The notes below the pieces were generated by a model. It was given only the letters and a program-made list of their open reading frames with translations, was not told the DNA's origin and made no database searches. Below, piece by piece: positions 1-8,397 of a DNA stretch of 64,000 nucleotides. Positions within the stretch are counted from its first letter, which is position 1. Each line of letters starts with the position of its first letter. The translations under genes and the position numbers were made by a program. Origin of the DNA: an uncultured Lachnospiraceae bacterium (lineage in GTDB: Bacteria > Bacillota > Clostridia > Lachnospirales > Lachnospiraceae); contig CANQRU010000001.1 in NCBI GenBank assembly GCA_947626395.1, positions 1 through 64,000 of the forward strand, written 5' to 3'.

Positions 1-48
1 ACGGTTCTGTGAGGGGCAGTAGACAAGCCTTTCACAAGATAAATTTAG

Positions 49-76
49 AAAGGAGTGTCGAGACTGTCTACTCGAC
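49..76 (+). promoter_or_regulatory. clpC ribosome binding site followed by a hairpin
   Basis: AAAGGAG (49-55) is a strong Shine-Dalgarno sequence, but the ATG that fits the ClpC family lies at 88. Between them GTCGAG (57-62) and CTCGAC (71-76) form a perfect 6-bp hairpin; folding it leaves about 12 nt between site and start. AGTAGACA (18-25) is also complementary to TGTCTACT (65-72), so an alternative fold would enclose the ribosome binding site. A GTG at 55 overlaps the site itself and is an unlikely start. Regulatory function is inferred. Confidence 0.45.
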
Positions 77-87
77 AATATATTTTT

Positions 88-2565
88 ATGATAGACCGTT
101 TTACGGAGAAGGCCCGCAACGCCATTGAACTGGCGGTGGGAGCGGCAGAGGAACTGGGCCATAACTATGTGGGGACGGAACATCTGCTTCTGGGTCTTCT
201 GCAGGAGGGAACCGGCGTGGCGGCCCGTGTCCTGGATGAATGCGGCGTGCGGGAGGACCGGGTGATCGAGCTGATCAGCCATCTGATCAACGGGAACCAG
301 TCCGTGGGGCTGGCTGGCCAGAATACCTATACGCCCAGCGCCAGGCGGGTGATCGAGGGCAGCTACCGGGAGGCCGTGCGTTTTAAGGCCCCGCTGATCG
401 GTACGGAGCATATCCTGATCGCCATGATCCGGGAGAATGACTGCGTGGCGACCAGGCTTCTGAATACCATGGGCATCAGCATCCAGAGGCTCTATGTGGA
501 CCTGATGGGCGCCATGGGGGAGGACGCGGCCGCCGGCCGGGAGGATACGCAGGGGGCGCGTTCATCCGCATCTTCCCGCGGAAAGACAAGTACGCCGACT
601 CTTGACAGCTTCAGCCGGGATCTGACGGCCCTGGCCCGGGAAGGAAAGTTGGATCCGGTCATCGGACGGAAACGGGAGATCCAGCGGGTGGTGCAGATCT
701 TAAGCCGCCGCACGAAGAACAATCCGTGCCTGATCGGCGAACCCGGCGTGGGCAAGACCGCGGTGGTGGAAGGCCTGGCCCAGATGATCGCCGAGGGCGA
801 CGTACCGGAGACGATCCTGCAGAAACGGGTGCTGACGCTGGATCTGTCCGGCATGGTCGCCGGTTCCAAATACCGCGGCGAGTTCGAGGAGCGGATCAAG
901 AAGGTGCTGGCCGAGGTTATGGAAGACGGAGAGGTACTGCTTTTTATCGACGAGATCCACACGATCATCGGCGCCGGCGGCGCGGAAGGTGCGATCGACG
1001 CTTCGAATATCTTAAAGCCGTCCCTGGCCAGAGGAGAGATCCAGCTGATCGGCGCGACCACGATCGAGGAATACCGCAAGTATATCGAGAAGGACGCGGC
1101 TCTGGAGCGCCGTTTCCAGCCGGTGACCGTGGAGGAACCGTCGGAGGACGAGGCTTATGAGATCCTGAAGGGGCTGCGCGGCCGTTACGAGGAGCACCAC
1201 AAGGTGAGGATCACCGATGAGGCGCTGCGCGCCGCGGTCCGCTTATCGGCCCGCTATATCAACGACCGGTTCCTGCCGGACAAGGCGATCGACCTGATCG
1301 ACGAGGCGTCTTCGAAGCTGCGTCTGACCGTGTTCGTGGAGCCGGAGGAGATCAAGACTCTGGAGAAGGACATCGAGACGCTGGAGAAGCAGAAGGAGCA
1401 GGCCATTTCTTCGGAGAATTATGAGAAGGCCGGCGAGATCAAGAAGAAACAGCAGAAGAAGCGGGAACGTATCGAGAAGGTCCGCGACCGCTGGCAGAAG
1501 GAGAAGACCACCCGGAAGCTGGTGGTGGGCGAGGGAGAGATCGCCGACGTGGTGTCCGGCTGGACCAAGATCCCGGTGCGCAAGCTGGAGGAAGAAGAGT
1601 CAGAGCGTCTTAAGAGGCTGGAAGCCATTCTCCATGAACGCGTGGTAGGACAGGAGGAGGCGGTATCCGCGGTCTCCAAGGCGATCCGCAGAGGCCGCGT
1701 GGGTTTAAAGGATCCCAAGAGGCCGATCGGTTCCTTCCTGTTCCTGGGCCCTACGGGCGTAGGCAAGACGGAGCTCTGCAAGGCGCTGGCGGAGGCCATG
1801 TTCGGCACGGAGAACGCCCTGATCCGGGTAGATATGTCGGAGTACATGGAGAAGCACAGCGTCTCCAAGATGATCGGTTCGCCGCCCGGCTATGTGGGTT
1901 ACGACGAAGGCGGTCAGCTCAGCGAGAAGGTGCGCCGCAATCCCTACAGCGTGATCCTGTTCGACGAGATCGAGAAAGCCCACCCGGATGTATTTAATAT
2001 CCTTCTGCAGGTGCTGGACGACGGCCATATCACCGACGCCCAGGGGCGGAAGATCGATTTCAAGAACACGATCCTGATCATGACCAGCAACGCCGGCGCG
2101 GAGAATATCATTTCCCCGAAGCGGCTTGGCTTCACGTCCGTGGACGACGACGCGGAGAAATACAAATTCATGAAGGACCGGGTCATGGAGGAAGTGAAAC
2201 GGATCTTCAAGCCGGAGTTCATCAACCGTGTGGACGAGATCATTGTCTTCCATCCGCTGAGCCGGGAGAACATGAAAGAGATCGTGGATATCATGCTTAA
2301 GACCATCAATAAGCGGACGAAGCAGCAGATGGGCATCGAGCTTTCCGTGACGGACAGCGGCAAGGCGTATCTGATCGATAAGGGCTATGATGAGAAATTC
2401 GGCGCGAGGCCGTTAAGAAGAACCCTGCAGAGCCAGGTGGAGGACCAGCTGGCGGAGAAGATCCTGGACGGTATCGTGAAGGAGGGCGACCGGGTGGAGA
2501 TCGACGGCGGCCCGGACGGACTGGAATTCGCGGCGCGGGAAGGACAGCTGCAGGGGCAAGCGTGA
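88..2565 (+). CDS. clpC: ClpC-type AAA+ unfoldase of the Clp protease
   Basis: ATP-dependent unfoldase that feeds substrates to ClpP in the cytoplasm; the ClpC class works with the McsB arginine kinase in Firmicutes. The 825-residue product starts [16 protein letters not shown], a ClpC N-domain with two Clp-N repeats (about residues 1-140). Then come the first AAA module with Walker A GEPGVGKT, a middle region with a UVR-like coiled coil ([15 protein letters not shown]), and the second AAA module with Walker A GPTGVGKT and the C-terminal D2-small domain. Length and architecture match full-length ClpC. ATG at 88 is chosen because it matches the family start; the GTG at 55 would add 11 residues unlike the family. 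A radA gene follows two genes later, as in the classical clpC-radA neighbourhood. ctsR/mcsAB, if present, lie upstream of the window. Confidence 0.95.
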   Translation: MIDRFTEKARNAIELAVGAAEELGHNYVGTEHLLLGLLQEGTGVAARVLDECGVREDRVIELISHLINGNQSVGLAGQNTYTPSARRVIEGSYREAVRFKAPLIGTEHILIAMIRENDCVATRLLNTMGISIQRLYVDLMGAMGEDAAAGREDTQGARSSASSRGKTSTPTLDSFSRDLTALAREGKLDPVIGRKREIQRVVQILSRRTKNNPCLIGEPGVGKTAVVEGLAQMIAEGDVPETILQKRVLTLDLSGMVAGSKYRGEFEERIKKVLAEVMEDGEVLLFIDEIHTIIGAGGAEGAIDASNILKPSLARGEIQLIGATTIEEYRKYIEKDAALERRFQPVTVEEPSEDEAYEILKGLRGRYEEHHKVRITDEALRAAVRLSARYINDRFLPDKAIDLIDEASSKLRLTVFVEPEEIKTLEKDIETLEKQKEQAISSENYEKAGEIKKKQQKKRERIEKVRDRWQKEKTTRKLVVGEGEIADVVSGWTKIPVRKLEEEESERLKRLEAILHERVVGQEEAVSAVSKAIRRGRVGLKDPKRPIGSFLFLGPTGVGKTELCKALAEAMFGTENALIRVDMSEYMEKHSVSKMIGSPPGYVGYDEGGQLSEKVRRNPYSVILFDEIEKAHPDVFNILLQVLDDGHITDAQGRKIDFKNTILIMTSNAGAENIISPKRLGFTSVDDDAEKYKFMKDRVMEEVKRIFKPEFINRVDEIIVFHPLSRENMKEIVDIMLKTINKRTKQQMGIELSVTDSGKAYLIDKGYDEKFGARPLRRTLQSQVEDQLAEKILDGIVKEGDRVEIDGGPDGLEFAAREGQLQGQA

Positions 2566-2712
2566 TCATTGCAGAATTCACTGGTCATTTCCGGGAAAAT
2601 TCTGTATAATATATGCAGAACGTCACCAGCGCTTTGCATGCATGGAAATAAAACAAGCCGCGGCGGCGCGGACAGTTTGTTTTACAAAACGCGGCGGCAG
2701 AAGGGGGAGAAT

Positions 2713-3123
2713 ATGGCAGCACAGGAACTGATCCGCACGGAGGCGGACGGAAGCATCAGCTTTGGCGAGTATAAGCTGGATACGAAGGCGAAGGTGGAGG
2801 ATTTCGAGAGCAGCGGCGATCTCTATAAGGTGAAGACCTATTACGAGATCACGAAGCTGGAGAGGAACGGAATGTTCGTCTATGAGTCCGTACCCGGAAC
2901 GCGGGTGGAGCATCTGACCGTCGACGATGTCAGCATGGAATTCACGGTAAGCGGCGAGAAGGACGCCCAGATCACAGTGCAGCTGGAGGAAGATATGGAA
3001 TATGAGGTCTTCGTGGATGATTTCGCCGTGGGCGGCATGAGGACCAATATGAGCGGCAAGCTGAGTTTTTCCGTGGAGCTGAGCGAGGGGATCCCCTCTC
3101 AGGTTCGGATCATGAAGAGGTGA
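2713..3123 (+). CDS. small conserved protein of unknown function
   Basis: A 136-residue acidic protein with no signal peptide or membrane segment. ATG at 2713 is chosen because AAGGGGGAG (2701-2709) sits just upstream. The sequence is rich in alternating hydrophobic/charged beta-strand-like segments and contains the phrases YYEITKLERNGMFVYESVPG and DAQITVQLEED. I recall similar short proteins in Clostridiales annotated as endosialidase, a label I do not trust, since nothing here resembles an enzyme active site. It lies between clpC and radA and is followed by a terminator, so it may be co-transcribed with clpC. Function unknown. Confidence 0.75.
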   Translation: MAAQELIRTEADGSISFGEYKLDTKAKVEDFESSGDLYKVKTYYEITKLERNGMFVYESVPGTRVEHLTVDDVSMEFTVSGEKDAQITVQLEEDMEYEVFVDDFAVGGMRTNMSGKLSFSVELSEGIPSQVRIMKR

Positions 3124-3140
3124 TCGGTTTCGGTGAGAGC

Positions 3141-3190
3141 GGGGCGTCGCAGATGGGTGATATCCGGTTGTGACGCCCTGTCTTTATTTT
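3141..3190 (+). terminator. Rho-independent terminator after the 136-aa gene
   Basis: GGGGCGTC (3141-3148) and GACGCCC (3172-3178) pair, extended inward by CA/TG around a one-base mismatch, followed by a T-rich tract (3181-3190). Placed 18 nt after the stop codon. The rest of the gap to radA shows no gene. Confidence 0.65.
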
Positions 3191-3371
3191 CTGCGCGAAC
3201 AGAGAGACAGTGAAATTTTGATTGTATTCTCGCGCGGATAGAACCTCGGTGCCGGTTTATTCATATTTTCATACGATCAAAACATAGTTGAAGCTCTGCT
3301 CGTATTCAGTGTGTCCTGTCGTCTGGCGGAAATGCCGCATGGCGGCAGACAGCGTGAAAAGGGAGGTATCA

Positions 3372-4751
3372 ATGGCGAAAGCGAAGACCACCGCGTTCTT
3401 CTGCGGGGAATGCGGTTTTGAATCGGCCAAATGGATGGGGCAGTGCCCGGCCTGTAAGGCCTGGAATACATTTGTGGAGGAACCAACGGCGAAAAAGGAA
3501 GGGCCTGCGGCAGCCGCAGCGAAGATCCGCCCTCTTGCGAAGGCGGTTCCCGCGAAGCTGGAGGAGATCTCGGTAGAAGAGAAGGACCGGACATCCACCG
3601 GCTACGCGGAGCTGGACCGGGTGCTTGGCGGCGGCGTGGTAGCCGGTTCGCTGGTTCTGGTGGGCGGCGATCCCGGTATCGGCAAATCCACACTGCTTCT
3701 GCAGGTATGCCGGAATCTGGCGGCAGGCGGAAGCAAAGTTCTCTATATATCCGGCGAGGAATCGTTAAAGCAGATCAAACTCCGCGCCAATCGGATCGGC
3801 GCGGTCACCGGAGAGCTTTTATTTCTCTGCGAGACCAGTCTGGACAGCATTCAGGAGACGATCCTGGAGACGAAGCCGGACGTGGTCATCATCGATTCGA
3901 TCCAGACCATGTATCGGGAAGAAGTGGCATCTGCTCCCGGAAGCGTCAGCCAGGTGCGTGAGTCGACGAATCTGCTGATGCAGATCGCCAAGGGCATAGG
4001 CGTTACCATTTTCATCGTGGGTCATGTGACGAAGGAAGGCGTGGTGGCCGGTCCAAGAGTACTGGAGCATATGGTGGATACGGTGCTGTATTTCGAGGGG
4101 GATCGGCATGCTTCCTACCGGATCCTTCGCGGCGTCAAGAACCGTTTCGGTTCCACCAACGAGATCGGCGTCTTCGAGATGCGTGAGCAGGGGCTAGTGG
4201 AAGTGGAGAACCCCTCCGAGTTCATGCTGGACGGCCGTCCGGAAGGCGCTTCCGGCGCCGTGGTGGCCTGCGCGATGGAGGGCACGAGACCGATCCTTCT
4301 GGAGGTGCAGGCGCTGGTTACCCAGTCGAATCTGGGAATCCCCCGGCGCACGGCTGCGGGAACCGACGCCAACCGGGTGAATCTTCTGATGGCGGTTCTG
4401 GAGAAACGCTGCCGCTATGAGATGGGCCGCTACGACGCCTATGTAAATATCGCCGGCGGCATGAAGATGAACGAGCCGGCCCTGGATCTGGCCATCGTTA
4501 TGGCTCTGGTGTCCAGTCTGAAGGACAGACCGGTGGACGAGAAGACGATTGTCTTTGGAGAGGTGGGGCTCTCCGGCGAGGTGCGGGCCGTGTCCATGGC
4601 CGATCAGCGTGTCCGCGAGGCGGTGAAGCTGGGCTTTGAGTGCTGCATCCTGCCGCAGATCTGCCTGGCTAAGATGAACCAGGCAGCTTTCGCCGGGAAG
4701 ATCCGGCTGATCGGCGTGCGGAACGTGCGGGAGGCGATCGCCGCATTGTAG
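3372..4751 (+). CDS. radA: DNA repair protein RadA/Sms
   Basis: RecA-related ATPase and branch-migration helicase that helps process recombination intermediates. The 459-residue protein has an N-terminal C4 zinc finger (C11, C14, C25, C28), a RecA-like core with Walker A GGDPGIGKST, the RadA-specific KNRFG motif (KNRFGSTNEIGVFEM) and a C-terminal Lon/S16-like domain ending VREAIAAL. Length is normal for the family. ATG at 3372 follows GGGAGG (3361-3366); an upstream in-frame ATG at 3288 lacks a site and adds residues before the zinc finger. Probably transcribed from its own promoter because a terminator precedes it. Confidence 0.96.
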   Translation: MAKAKTTAFFCGECGFESAKWMGQCPACKAWNTFVEEPTAKKEGPAAAAAKIRPLAKAVPAKLEEISVEEKDRTSTGYAELDRVLGGGVVAGSLVLVGGDPGIGKSTLLLQVCRNLAAGGSKVLYISGEESLKQIKLRANRIGAVTGELLFLCETSLDSIQETILETKPDVVIIDSIQTMYREEVASAPGSVSQVRESTNLLMQIAKGIGVTIFIVGHVTKEGVVAGPRVLEHMVDTVLYFEGDRHASYRILRGVKNRFGSTNEIGVFEMREQGLVEVENPSEFMLDGRPEGASGAVVACAMEGTRPILLEVQALVTQSNLGIPRRTAAGTDANRVNLLMAVLEKRCRYEMGRYDAYVNIAGGMKMNEPALDLAIVMALVSSLKDRPVDEKTIVFGEVGLSGEVRAVSMADQRVREAVKLGFECCILPQICLAKMNQAAFAGKIRLIGVRNVREAIAAL

Positions 4752-4823
4752 ATGCGCGGGGACGCGCTCTGAGTCTGGAGGACCGCATGAAGAAATGTCT
4801 GCAGGGGTGATTGAAACTTTTGC

Positions 4824-4850
4824 ATTTTCGAAGCAGGCCGAAAATTTTTA
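4824..4850 (+). terminator. Probable terminator after radA
   Basis: ATTTTCG (4824-4830) pairs with CGAAAAT (4839-4845), followed by TTTTAA. Short stem, 72 nt downstream of the radA stop. Confidence 0.45.
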
Positions 4851-4876
4851 AGGCCGAAAACAGTCGAGAAAAATTG

Positions 4877-4905
4877 TTGACAGAAAGCCTTTATTGTGAT
4901 AATAT
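4877..4905 (+). promoter_or_regulatory. Sigma-A promoter of tRNA-Trp
   Basis: TTGACA (4877-4882), a 17-nt spacer, TATAAT-like TAATAT (4900-4905). The tRNA begins 31 nt after the -10 box. Nearly consensus, as expected for a stable-RNA gene. Confidence 0.85.
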
Positions 4906-4936
4906 ATGTTCGTTGTCAGTTTGACGGACAACGGAT

Positions 4937-5007
4937 AGGGGAATAGTTCAATGGCAGAGCAGCGGTCTCCAAAACCGTAGATGGGGGTTCGAGCCCCTCT
5001 TCCCCTG
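4937..5007 (+). tRNA. tRNA-Trp (anticodon CCA)
   Basis: Cloverleaf seen by eye: acceptor stem AGGGGAA (4937-4943) with TTCCCCT (5000-5006), discriminator G5007, D arm GTTC/GAGC, anticodon stem GCGGT/ACCGT with loop CTCCAAA, anticodon CCA at 4969-4971, and T arm with loop TTCGAGC. The 3' CCA is not encoded. It has its own promoter and terminator, so it is a single-gene transcription unit. Decodes UGG. Confidence 0.95.
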
Positions 5008-5021
5008 GTCAGGAAAAATTA

Positions 5022-5062
5022 GTGAGTTTTCACGAGTTTAAATCGTGGAAGCTCGCTTTTTT
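5022..5062 (+). terminator. Terminator of the tRNA-Trp gene
   Basis: GTGAGTTTTCACGA (5022-5035) pairs with TCGTGGAAGCTCGC (5043-5056) through a 14-bp stem including a few G-U pairs, followed by six T residues. Confidence 0.85.
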
Positions 5063-5238
5063 GTGTATTGGCGACGGTGAAAAGCAATAGGAAATGGAGC
5101 TAAAGGGTAACGGATTCCCGCTCAAGGATGTGCAATCGATGTGCAGGAAAGATACGCTATTCCCATCGGGACGTCAGTCGGGATGGTATAGTGAAGAAAC
5201 AAATGGATATTGTAGACAATTTGGTGTTATGATATAAT
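5063..5238 (+). repeat. Diverged promoter-bearing repeat, copy 1
   Basis: From TGTGTATTGGCG (5063-5074) about 78 nt align with 6105-6182 at roughly two-thirds identity by eye. A second similar block, AATGGATATTGTAG to TATAAT (5202-5238), matches AATGGAATATTGTCAG to TATAAT at 6190-6226. Copy 1 carries about 55 extra bases between the two blocks. Each copy ends in a promoter ahead of a membrane-protein gene. See the second copy at 6105. Confidence 0.5.
5210..5238 (+). promoter_or_regulatory. Promoter ahead of the 191-aa membrane-protein gene
   Basis: TTGTAG (5210-5215), 17-nt spacer, perfect TATAAT (5233-5238). The 407-nt gap between tRNA-Trp and the gene at 5415 holds the tRNA terminator, the repeat, this promoter and a possible tiny or broken coding sequence. 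Confidence 0.6.
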
Positions 5239-5301
5239 GAATCATGGTCCTAGTGTGAAAAATGCGGAATTTAGATACCAAAACAGGAAAATTGCTGTCG
5301 T

Positions 5302-5400
5302 GTGGAAGATATTTGGATCATTGAGGACAACATTATGCTCACTGTCAATTACCGCTACAACGACGACAAAGGCGTGGTGTGGGGTTTGTCTGGTAAATAG
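5302..5400 (+). pseudogene. Possible small or frameshifted reading frame
   Basis: Starting at GTG 5302 the frame encodes 32 residues (VEDIWIIEDNIMLTVNYRY and onward to GLSGK). Its stop TAG overlaps the AGGAGG of the next gene, as in translational coupling. Immediately upstream, in another frame, ATG 5262 encodes MRNLDTKTGKLLS before stopping soon after; joining the two frames at 5298-5302 would give a continuous peptide. This could be a small gene broken by one frameshift, or a chance frame. I do not recognise a family. Confidence 0.3.
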
Positions 5401-5414
5401 GAGGCGCAGGGAGG

Positions 5415-5990
5415 ATGGATAAAATTATCAGACAGATACTAATGGGAAATATATCCCTGATCATCTGCAGCATCTTTTACCTTTCATGGTGGATACTGGC
5501 ATTTAAGCCGGTCAGACCAGTGACAGGAATACGGTCAGGCTGGCTGCTGCTGCCGGCGCTCATTTTCGGTGTGACAGCGGTGATATTGATCATTCAGAGC
5601 ATCCAGACGGCCCAATTGCAGCAGACTATCATCCCGGCCGGGTGGATCCTTCCGTTTGCGGCAGCAGTATATGTATTTTTGGCGATCATTACGGGAAAGT
5701 TTATGAACAGGCCGGTGACTACTGAATTGATTCTCATTGTAGCCTGGGCGGCAATGACGCTGGCGGAGGTCAATATGCTTTATGGGACAGGGGTATTGTT
5801 GTTTGGGACGGCATGCGGCTTTTTTGCTGTAACTGTACTATTTTCGTTAGTCAGCATTGCGGCTTATATCCTGTATTATAACCTTGATCAGATGACAGGT
5901 TATATAGATGGAATGATCCCGCTGATACTTGCAGCCCTGATGATGGGGGCGATATCTGCCGCAGTATTCCGTGCTTTATATACCCGGTAA
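5415..5990 (+). CDS. Predicted multi-pass membrane protein, unknown function
   Basis: 191 residues with about six hydrophobic stretches (near residues 12-30, 42-62, 74-92, 100-120, 126-153, 165-187), so an integral membrane protein with short loops and no obvious catalytic motif. ATG at 5415 has AGGAGG at 5399-5404 with a 10-nt spacer. It resembles in style the small uncharacterised permease-like proteins of Lachnospiraceae, but I cannot name a family. No terminator is evident downstream; the following 271-nt gap contains the second copy of the promoter repeat. Confidence 0.7.
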   Translation: MDKIIRQILMGNISLIICSIFYLSWWILAFKPVRPVTGIRSGWLLLPALIFGVTAVILIIQSIQTAQLQQTIIPAGWILPFAAAVYVFLAIITGKFMNRPVTTELILIVAWAAMTLAEVNMLYGTGVLLFGTACGFFAVTVLFSLVSIAAYILYYNLDQMTGYIDGMIPLILAALMMGAISAAVFRALYTR

Positions 5991-6104
5991 GAAAGCCGGT
6001 GGCGCCCTGTTCGCATTGGAAAGCGAAAATGCGTCCCCTGCAAATCTTATTCTGCTGCTGCGTCTTCGCATCGCTGATAGTTCTGGATCATCCGCGCTCT
6101 TTTT

Positions 6105-6226
6105 GTGTGTATTGGCGGCAATGGGAAGCGGCAGTACATGGAGTTAAATCGCAACAGATTTCCCTGTCAGGGATGTGTAATGACTGACAATGGAATATTG
6201 TCAGGACCGCAAATATTTCGTATAAT
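6105..6226 (+). repeat. Diverged promoter-bearing repeat, copy 2
   Basis: Copy of the element at 5063. It shares TGTGTATTGGCG, the ATGGAG-TAAA block, the GGATGTG-AAT block and the AATGGA-ATATTGT/TATAAT promoter end. It lies between the 191-aa membrane-protein gene and the CmpB-like gene and supplies the latter's promoter. Confidence 0.5.
6198..6226 (+). promoter_or_regulatory. Promoter of the CmpB-like membrane-protein gene
   Basis: TTGTCA (6198-6203), 17-nt spacer, TATAAT (6221-6226); start codon 35 nt downstream behind GGAGG (6249-6253). Confidence 0.75.
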
Positions 6227-6261
6227 AGTGGATAAAGAACAGCTGCAAGGAGGGACAAAAT

Positions 6262-7575
6262 ATGCTGACTTATTCGCTTTACGACATCGTATTCTATTTT
6301 CTGCTGTATGGGTTCCTTGGCTGGATGGTGGAAGTGTGCTATTATTCGATCCGTGACCGGCGGTTCGTGAACTGGGGCTTCTTAAGCCTGCCGCTTCAGG
6401 AACCCTGCGGATTTTCCTACGCGCTTCTGATCCTGATCATGCCTTCCCTGGGAAAACGCTTCGTGATCCAGTTTATCGCGGCCGCTACGGTCTTCGCCGT
6501 GGTGGACAGCCTGGCCGGCGTGTTCTGCCACAGGCTCAGCCGCCTGTCAAGACTGGAGACGGAGACCGCGTTTACCGGCACGAGGAAGAACTGGCTGGAA
6601 ATGGCGGCGCGCGCCGCGGTCTTCCTTCTGGTTTATCACATCGTACATCCCGTATTCATGGCGGGCGTGGCTCTGCTGCCTGCGTGGCTTGAGCATACGG
6701 TCGTCTGGGCCGGTATAGCCCTGCTGGCGGTCGACCTCATCAGCACGCTTTACGCGACCCGTTCGCCTCTGGGCGCTGTCAGCGAGGAGATCACCCGCAG
6801 CCGAACGCAGCAGCTGGCCGACCGGATCACCGGCCATATCTGGAGACGTCTGGAACGCGCCTATCCTGGGATCCGGGAGACGCAGCCGGATGCGGGCGGC
6901 GCGGATGGAGCGGCTGATGGGGCCGGGAAGAAGATCATTTTCGCAAAGGGACTGTGCGGGGACAAGATCATCTGGATCTTCCTGATCTGCGCCCTGCTGG
7001 GCGATATCATCGAGACCTTCTACTGCGGTCTGGTGAACGGACAGTGGATGAACCGTTCCAGCGTCCTCTACGGACCGTTCAGCTTCGTCTGGGGCATCGG
7101 CGCTGTGGTGCTTACCGTGGCTTTGCGGCAGATGATGGACAAATCGGACCGCTATATCTTCGTGGGCGGCTTCGTGATCGGCGGCACCTATGAGTACATG
7201 TGCAGCGTGTTCACGGAGCTGGTTTTTGGCACCGTGTTCTGGGATTACAGCGATATGCCGCTGAACATCGGCGGCCGTACTAACGTCCTGTTCTGCTTCT
7301 TCTGGGGGATCCTTGCGGTGGTCTGGGTGAAGATCCTCTACCCGCCGCTTTCCCGTCAGATCGAGAAGATCCCGCCGTTAGCCGGAAAGATCGTCACCTG
7401 GGTGATCGTATTTTTGATGGTCTGCAACGGACTTCTGACCGCGGGAGCGATGGTCCGGTATGACACCCGCCAGGAGCGGCCGGAGCCTGCCGGAATGGTG
7501 GAGGAGTTCATCGACGAACAGTACGACGACGCGTTTATGGAGGCGCGGTGGCCGAATATGATTGGGGTGGAGTGA
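6262..7575 (+). CDS. Tandemly duplicated CmpB-family (putative ABC transporter type IV) membrane protein
   Basis: A 437-residue integral membrane protein. The C-terminal half has the hallmark of the CmpB-like family (Pfam ABC_trans_CmpB): FLICALLGDIIETFYC near residue 236 and FWDYSDMPLNIGGR near residue 325. The N-terminal half has its own copy of the opening motif (FLLYGFLGWMVEVCYYSIRD, about residues 13-32, then FVNWGFLSLPLQEPCGFSYA). The protein therefore looks like an internal duplication, joined by an Ala/Gly/Asp-rich linker (about residues 210-226) and ending in a charged cytoplasmic tail. The family is called a transporter by analogy only; substrate and partners are unknown, and no ATPase gene is adjacent. 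ATG at 6262 follows GGAGG. Transcribed from the 6198 promoter. Confidence 0.85.
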   Translation: MLTYSLYDIVFYFLLYGFLGWMVEVCYYSIRDRRFVNWGFLSLPLQEPCGFSYALLILIMPSLGKRFVIQFIAAATVFAVVDSLAGVFCHRLSRLSRLETETAFTGTRKNWLEMAARAAVFLLVYHIVHPVFMAGVALLPAWLEHTVVWAGIALLAVDLISTLYATRSPLGAVSEEITRSRTQQLADRITGHIWRRLERAYPGIRETQPDAGGADGAADGAGKKIIFAKGLCGDKIIWIFLICALLGDIIETFYCGLVNGQWMNRSSVLYGPFSFVWGIGAVVLTVALRQMMDKSDRYIFVGGFVIGGTYEYMCSVFTELVFGTVFWDYSDMPLNIGGRTNVLFCFFWGILAVVWVKILYPPLSRQIEKIPPLAGKIVTWVIVFLMVCNGLLTAGAMVRYDTRQERPEPAGMVEEFIDEQYDDAFMEARWPNMIGVE

Positions 7576-7594
7576 GAGGAGAAAGATAATCAAA

Positions 7595-7663
7595 ACGGAT
7601 GAGAATGCGCCGTTCTGGACCAAGTTCGGCTAAAAGTCAAACCTAGCGGGGCATCTCATCCGT
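7595..7663 (+). terminator. Large hairpin after the CmpB-like gene
   Basis: ACGGATGAGA pairs perfectly with TCTCATCCGT over 10 bp (7595-7604 with 7654-7663), then TGC/GCA and CCG/CGG with mismatches, enclosing a loop of over 30 nt. The following tract is only partly T-rich (CTTCTAT), so termination is plausible rather than clear. The rest of the gap to 7729 shows nothing. Confidence 0.45.
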
Positions 7664-7728
7664 CTTCTATAAATGTATAAGATAAATTGATCGGTGTCAA
7701 TATCGATTGAGGAAAGAATTTACGGGGC

Positions 7729-7767
7729 TTTACAGGATAGAAGTATTATGATATAATTATATCATAA
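7729..7767 (+). promoter_or_regulatory. Toxin-antitoxin promoter with palindromic operator
   Basis: TTTACA (7729-7734), 17-nt spacer, TATAAT (7752-7757). A perfect 22-bp palindrome (7746-7767, core ATGATATAATTATATCAT) covers the -10 box, and another half-site ATGATAT lies at 7769-7775. This layout is typical of autorepression by a Phd/YefM-type antitoxin or the TA complex. Confidence 0.8.
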
Positions 7768-7789
7768 AAATGATATGGAGGTAGAACGA

Positions 7790-8056
7790 ATGATCATTAA
7801 GGCGTCCGCCGCTTTGCGCAATGATTACGCTGCGATTTCCAATCTGGCAAAAGAGACCAAAGAACCAATCTACATTACAAAGAATGGAGAAGGTGATTTG
7901 GTTCTTATGAGCATTGACGCATTTGAAAAAAGAGAGCAATTATTAATGCTGAGGGCGAAGGTCATGCAAGGGGAGCAGGAGCGGATCGACGGTGCTGAGA
8001 CCCTCAGCGTATCGCAGGCCAGAAAGCGTTTGAGGGAGAGGCTTAATGACATATAA
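7790..8056 (+). CDS. Phd/YefM-type antitoxin
   Basis: 88 residues. The N-terminal half (IIKASAALRNDYAAISNLAK, then IYITKNGEGDLVLMSIDAFEKRE) is the Phd/YefM DNA-binding fold, and the charged C-terminal tail would wrap the toxin. ATG at 7790 has GGAGGT (7777-7782) at the right distance; the ATG at 7775 does not. It overlaps the toxin gene by 11 nt, so the two are translationally coupled. Expected to neutralise the downstream ParE/RelE-like toxin and, with it, bind the palindrome at 7746-7767. Confidence 0.9.
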   Translation: MIIKASAALRNDYAAISNLAKETKEPIYITKNGEGDLVLMSIDAFEKREQLLMLRAKVMQGEQERIDGAETLSVSQARKRLRERLNDI

Positions 8057-8354
8057 AATTGAAATTCTTCCAACCGCGTGGGAGGACTTAAAACGTATTG
8101 AGGACTGGTGCGCGATTCAGTTTGGTGTGGATACGGCTCTCAGAGTCAGCGGCCATATATTGGACGCGATCGAAAGATTGGAGCAATATCCGGATTCTGG
8201 TTCTCTGACTCCGGATGACTGGCTGAATCAACAGGGGTATCGAATGATAATCTGTGAGAAATGTGTGGCTATATACAGGAAGATAGAAGATATTGTGTAT
8301 ATCTATCATATTGCGGATACACGGATGGAGTATACGAGATTGTTTTTGATTTAA
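8046..8354 (+). CDS. ParE/RelE-superfamily toxin
   Basis: 102 residues matching the RelE/ParE fold: KIEILPTAWEDLKRIEDWC at the N-terminus, a central helix pair, then RMIICEKCVAIYRKIEDIVYIYHIADTR. The family either inhibits gyrase (ParE) or cleaves mRNA on the ribosome (RelE). The long form with the ERLEQYPDSG stretch is more ParE-like, but activity cannot be assigned from sequence. Partner is the overlapping antitoxin. The helicase gene starts 43 nt downstream, so the pair may share a transcript with the PLD-helicase and NUDIX genes. Confidence 0.88.
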   Translation: MTYKIEILPTAWEDLKRIEDWCAIQFGVDTALRVSGHILDAIERLEQYPDSGSLTPDDWLNQQGYRMIICEKCVAIYRKIEDIVYIYHIADTRMEYTRLFLI

Positions 8355-8397
8355 GAGTATTGTAGATGTATAGTCGGAACTTTTGAGGAAGACTCTT

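Noticed and set aside
1-48. Tail of mcsB at the window start
   Set aside because: A TGA occurs at 9-11 in one frame, but too little sequence is available to identify any protein.
2713-3123. Annotation of the 136-aa protein as endosialidase
   Set aside because: I recall this label on similar proteins but no sialidase motif is present.
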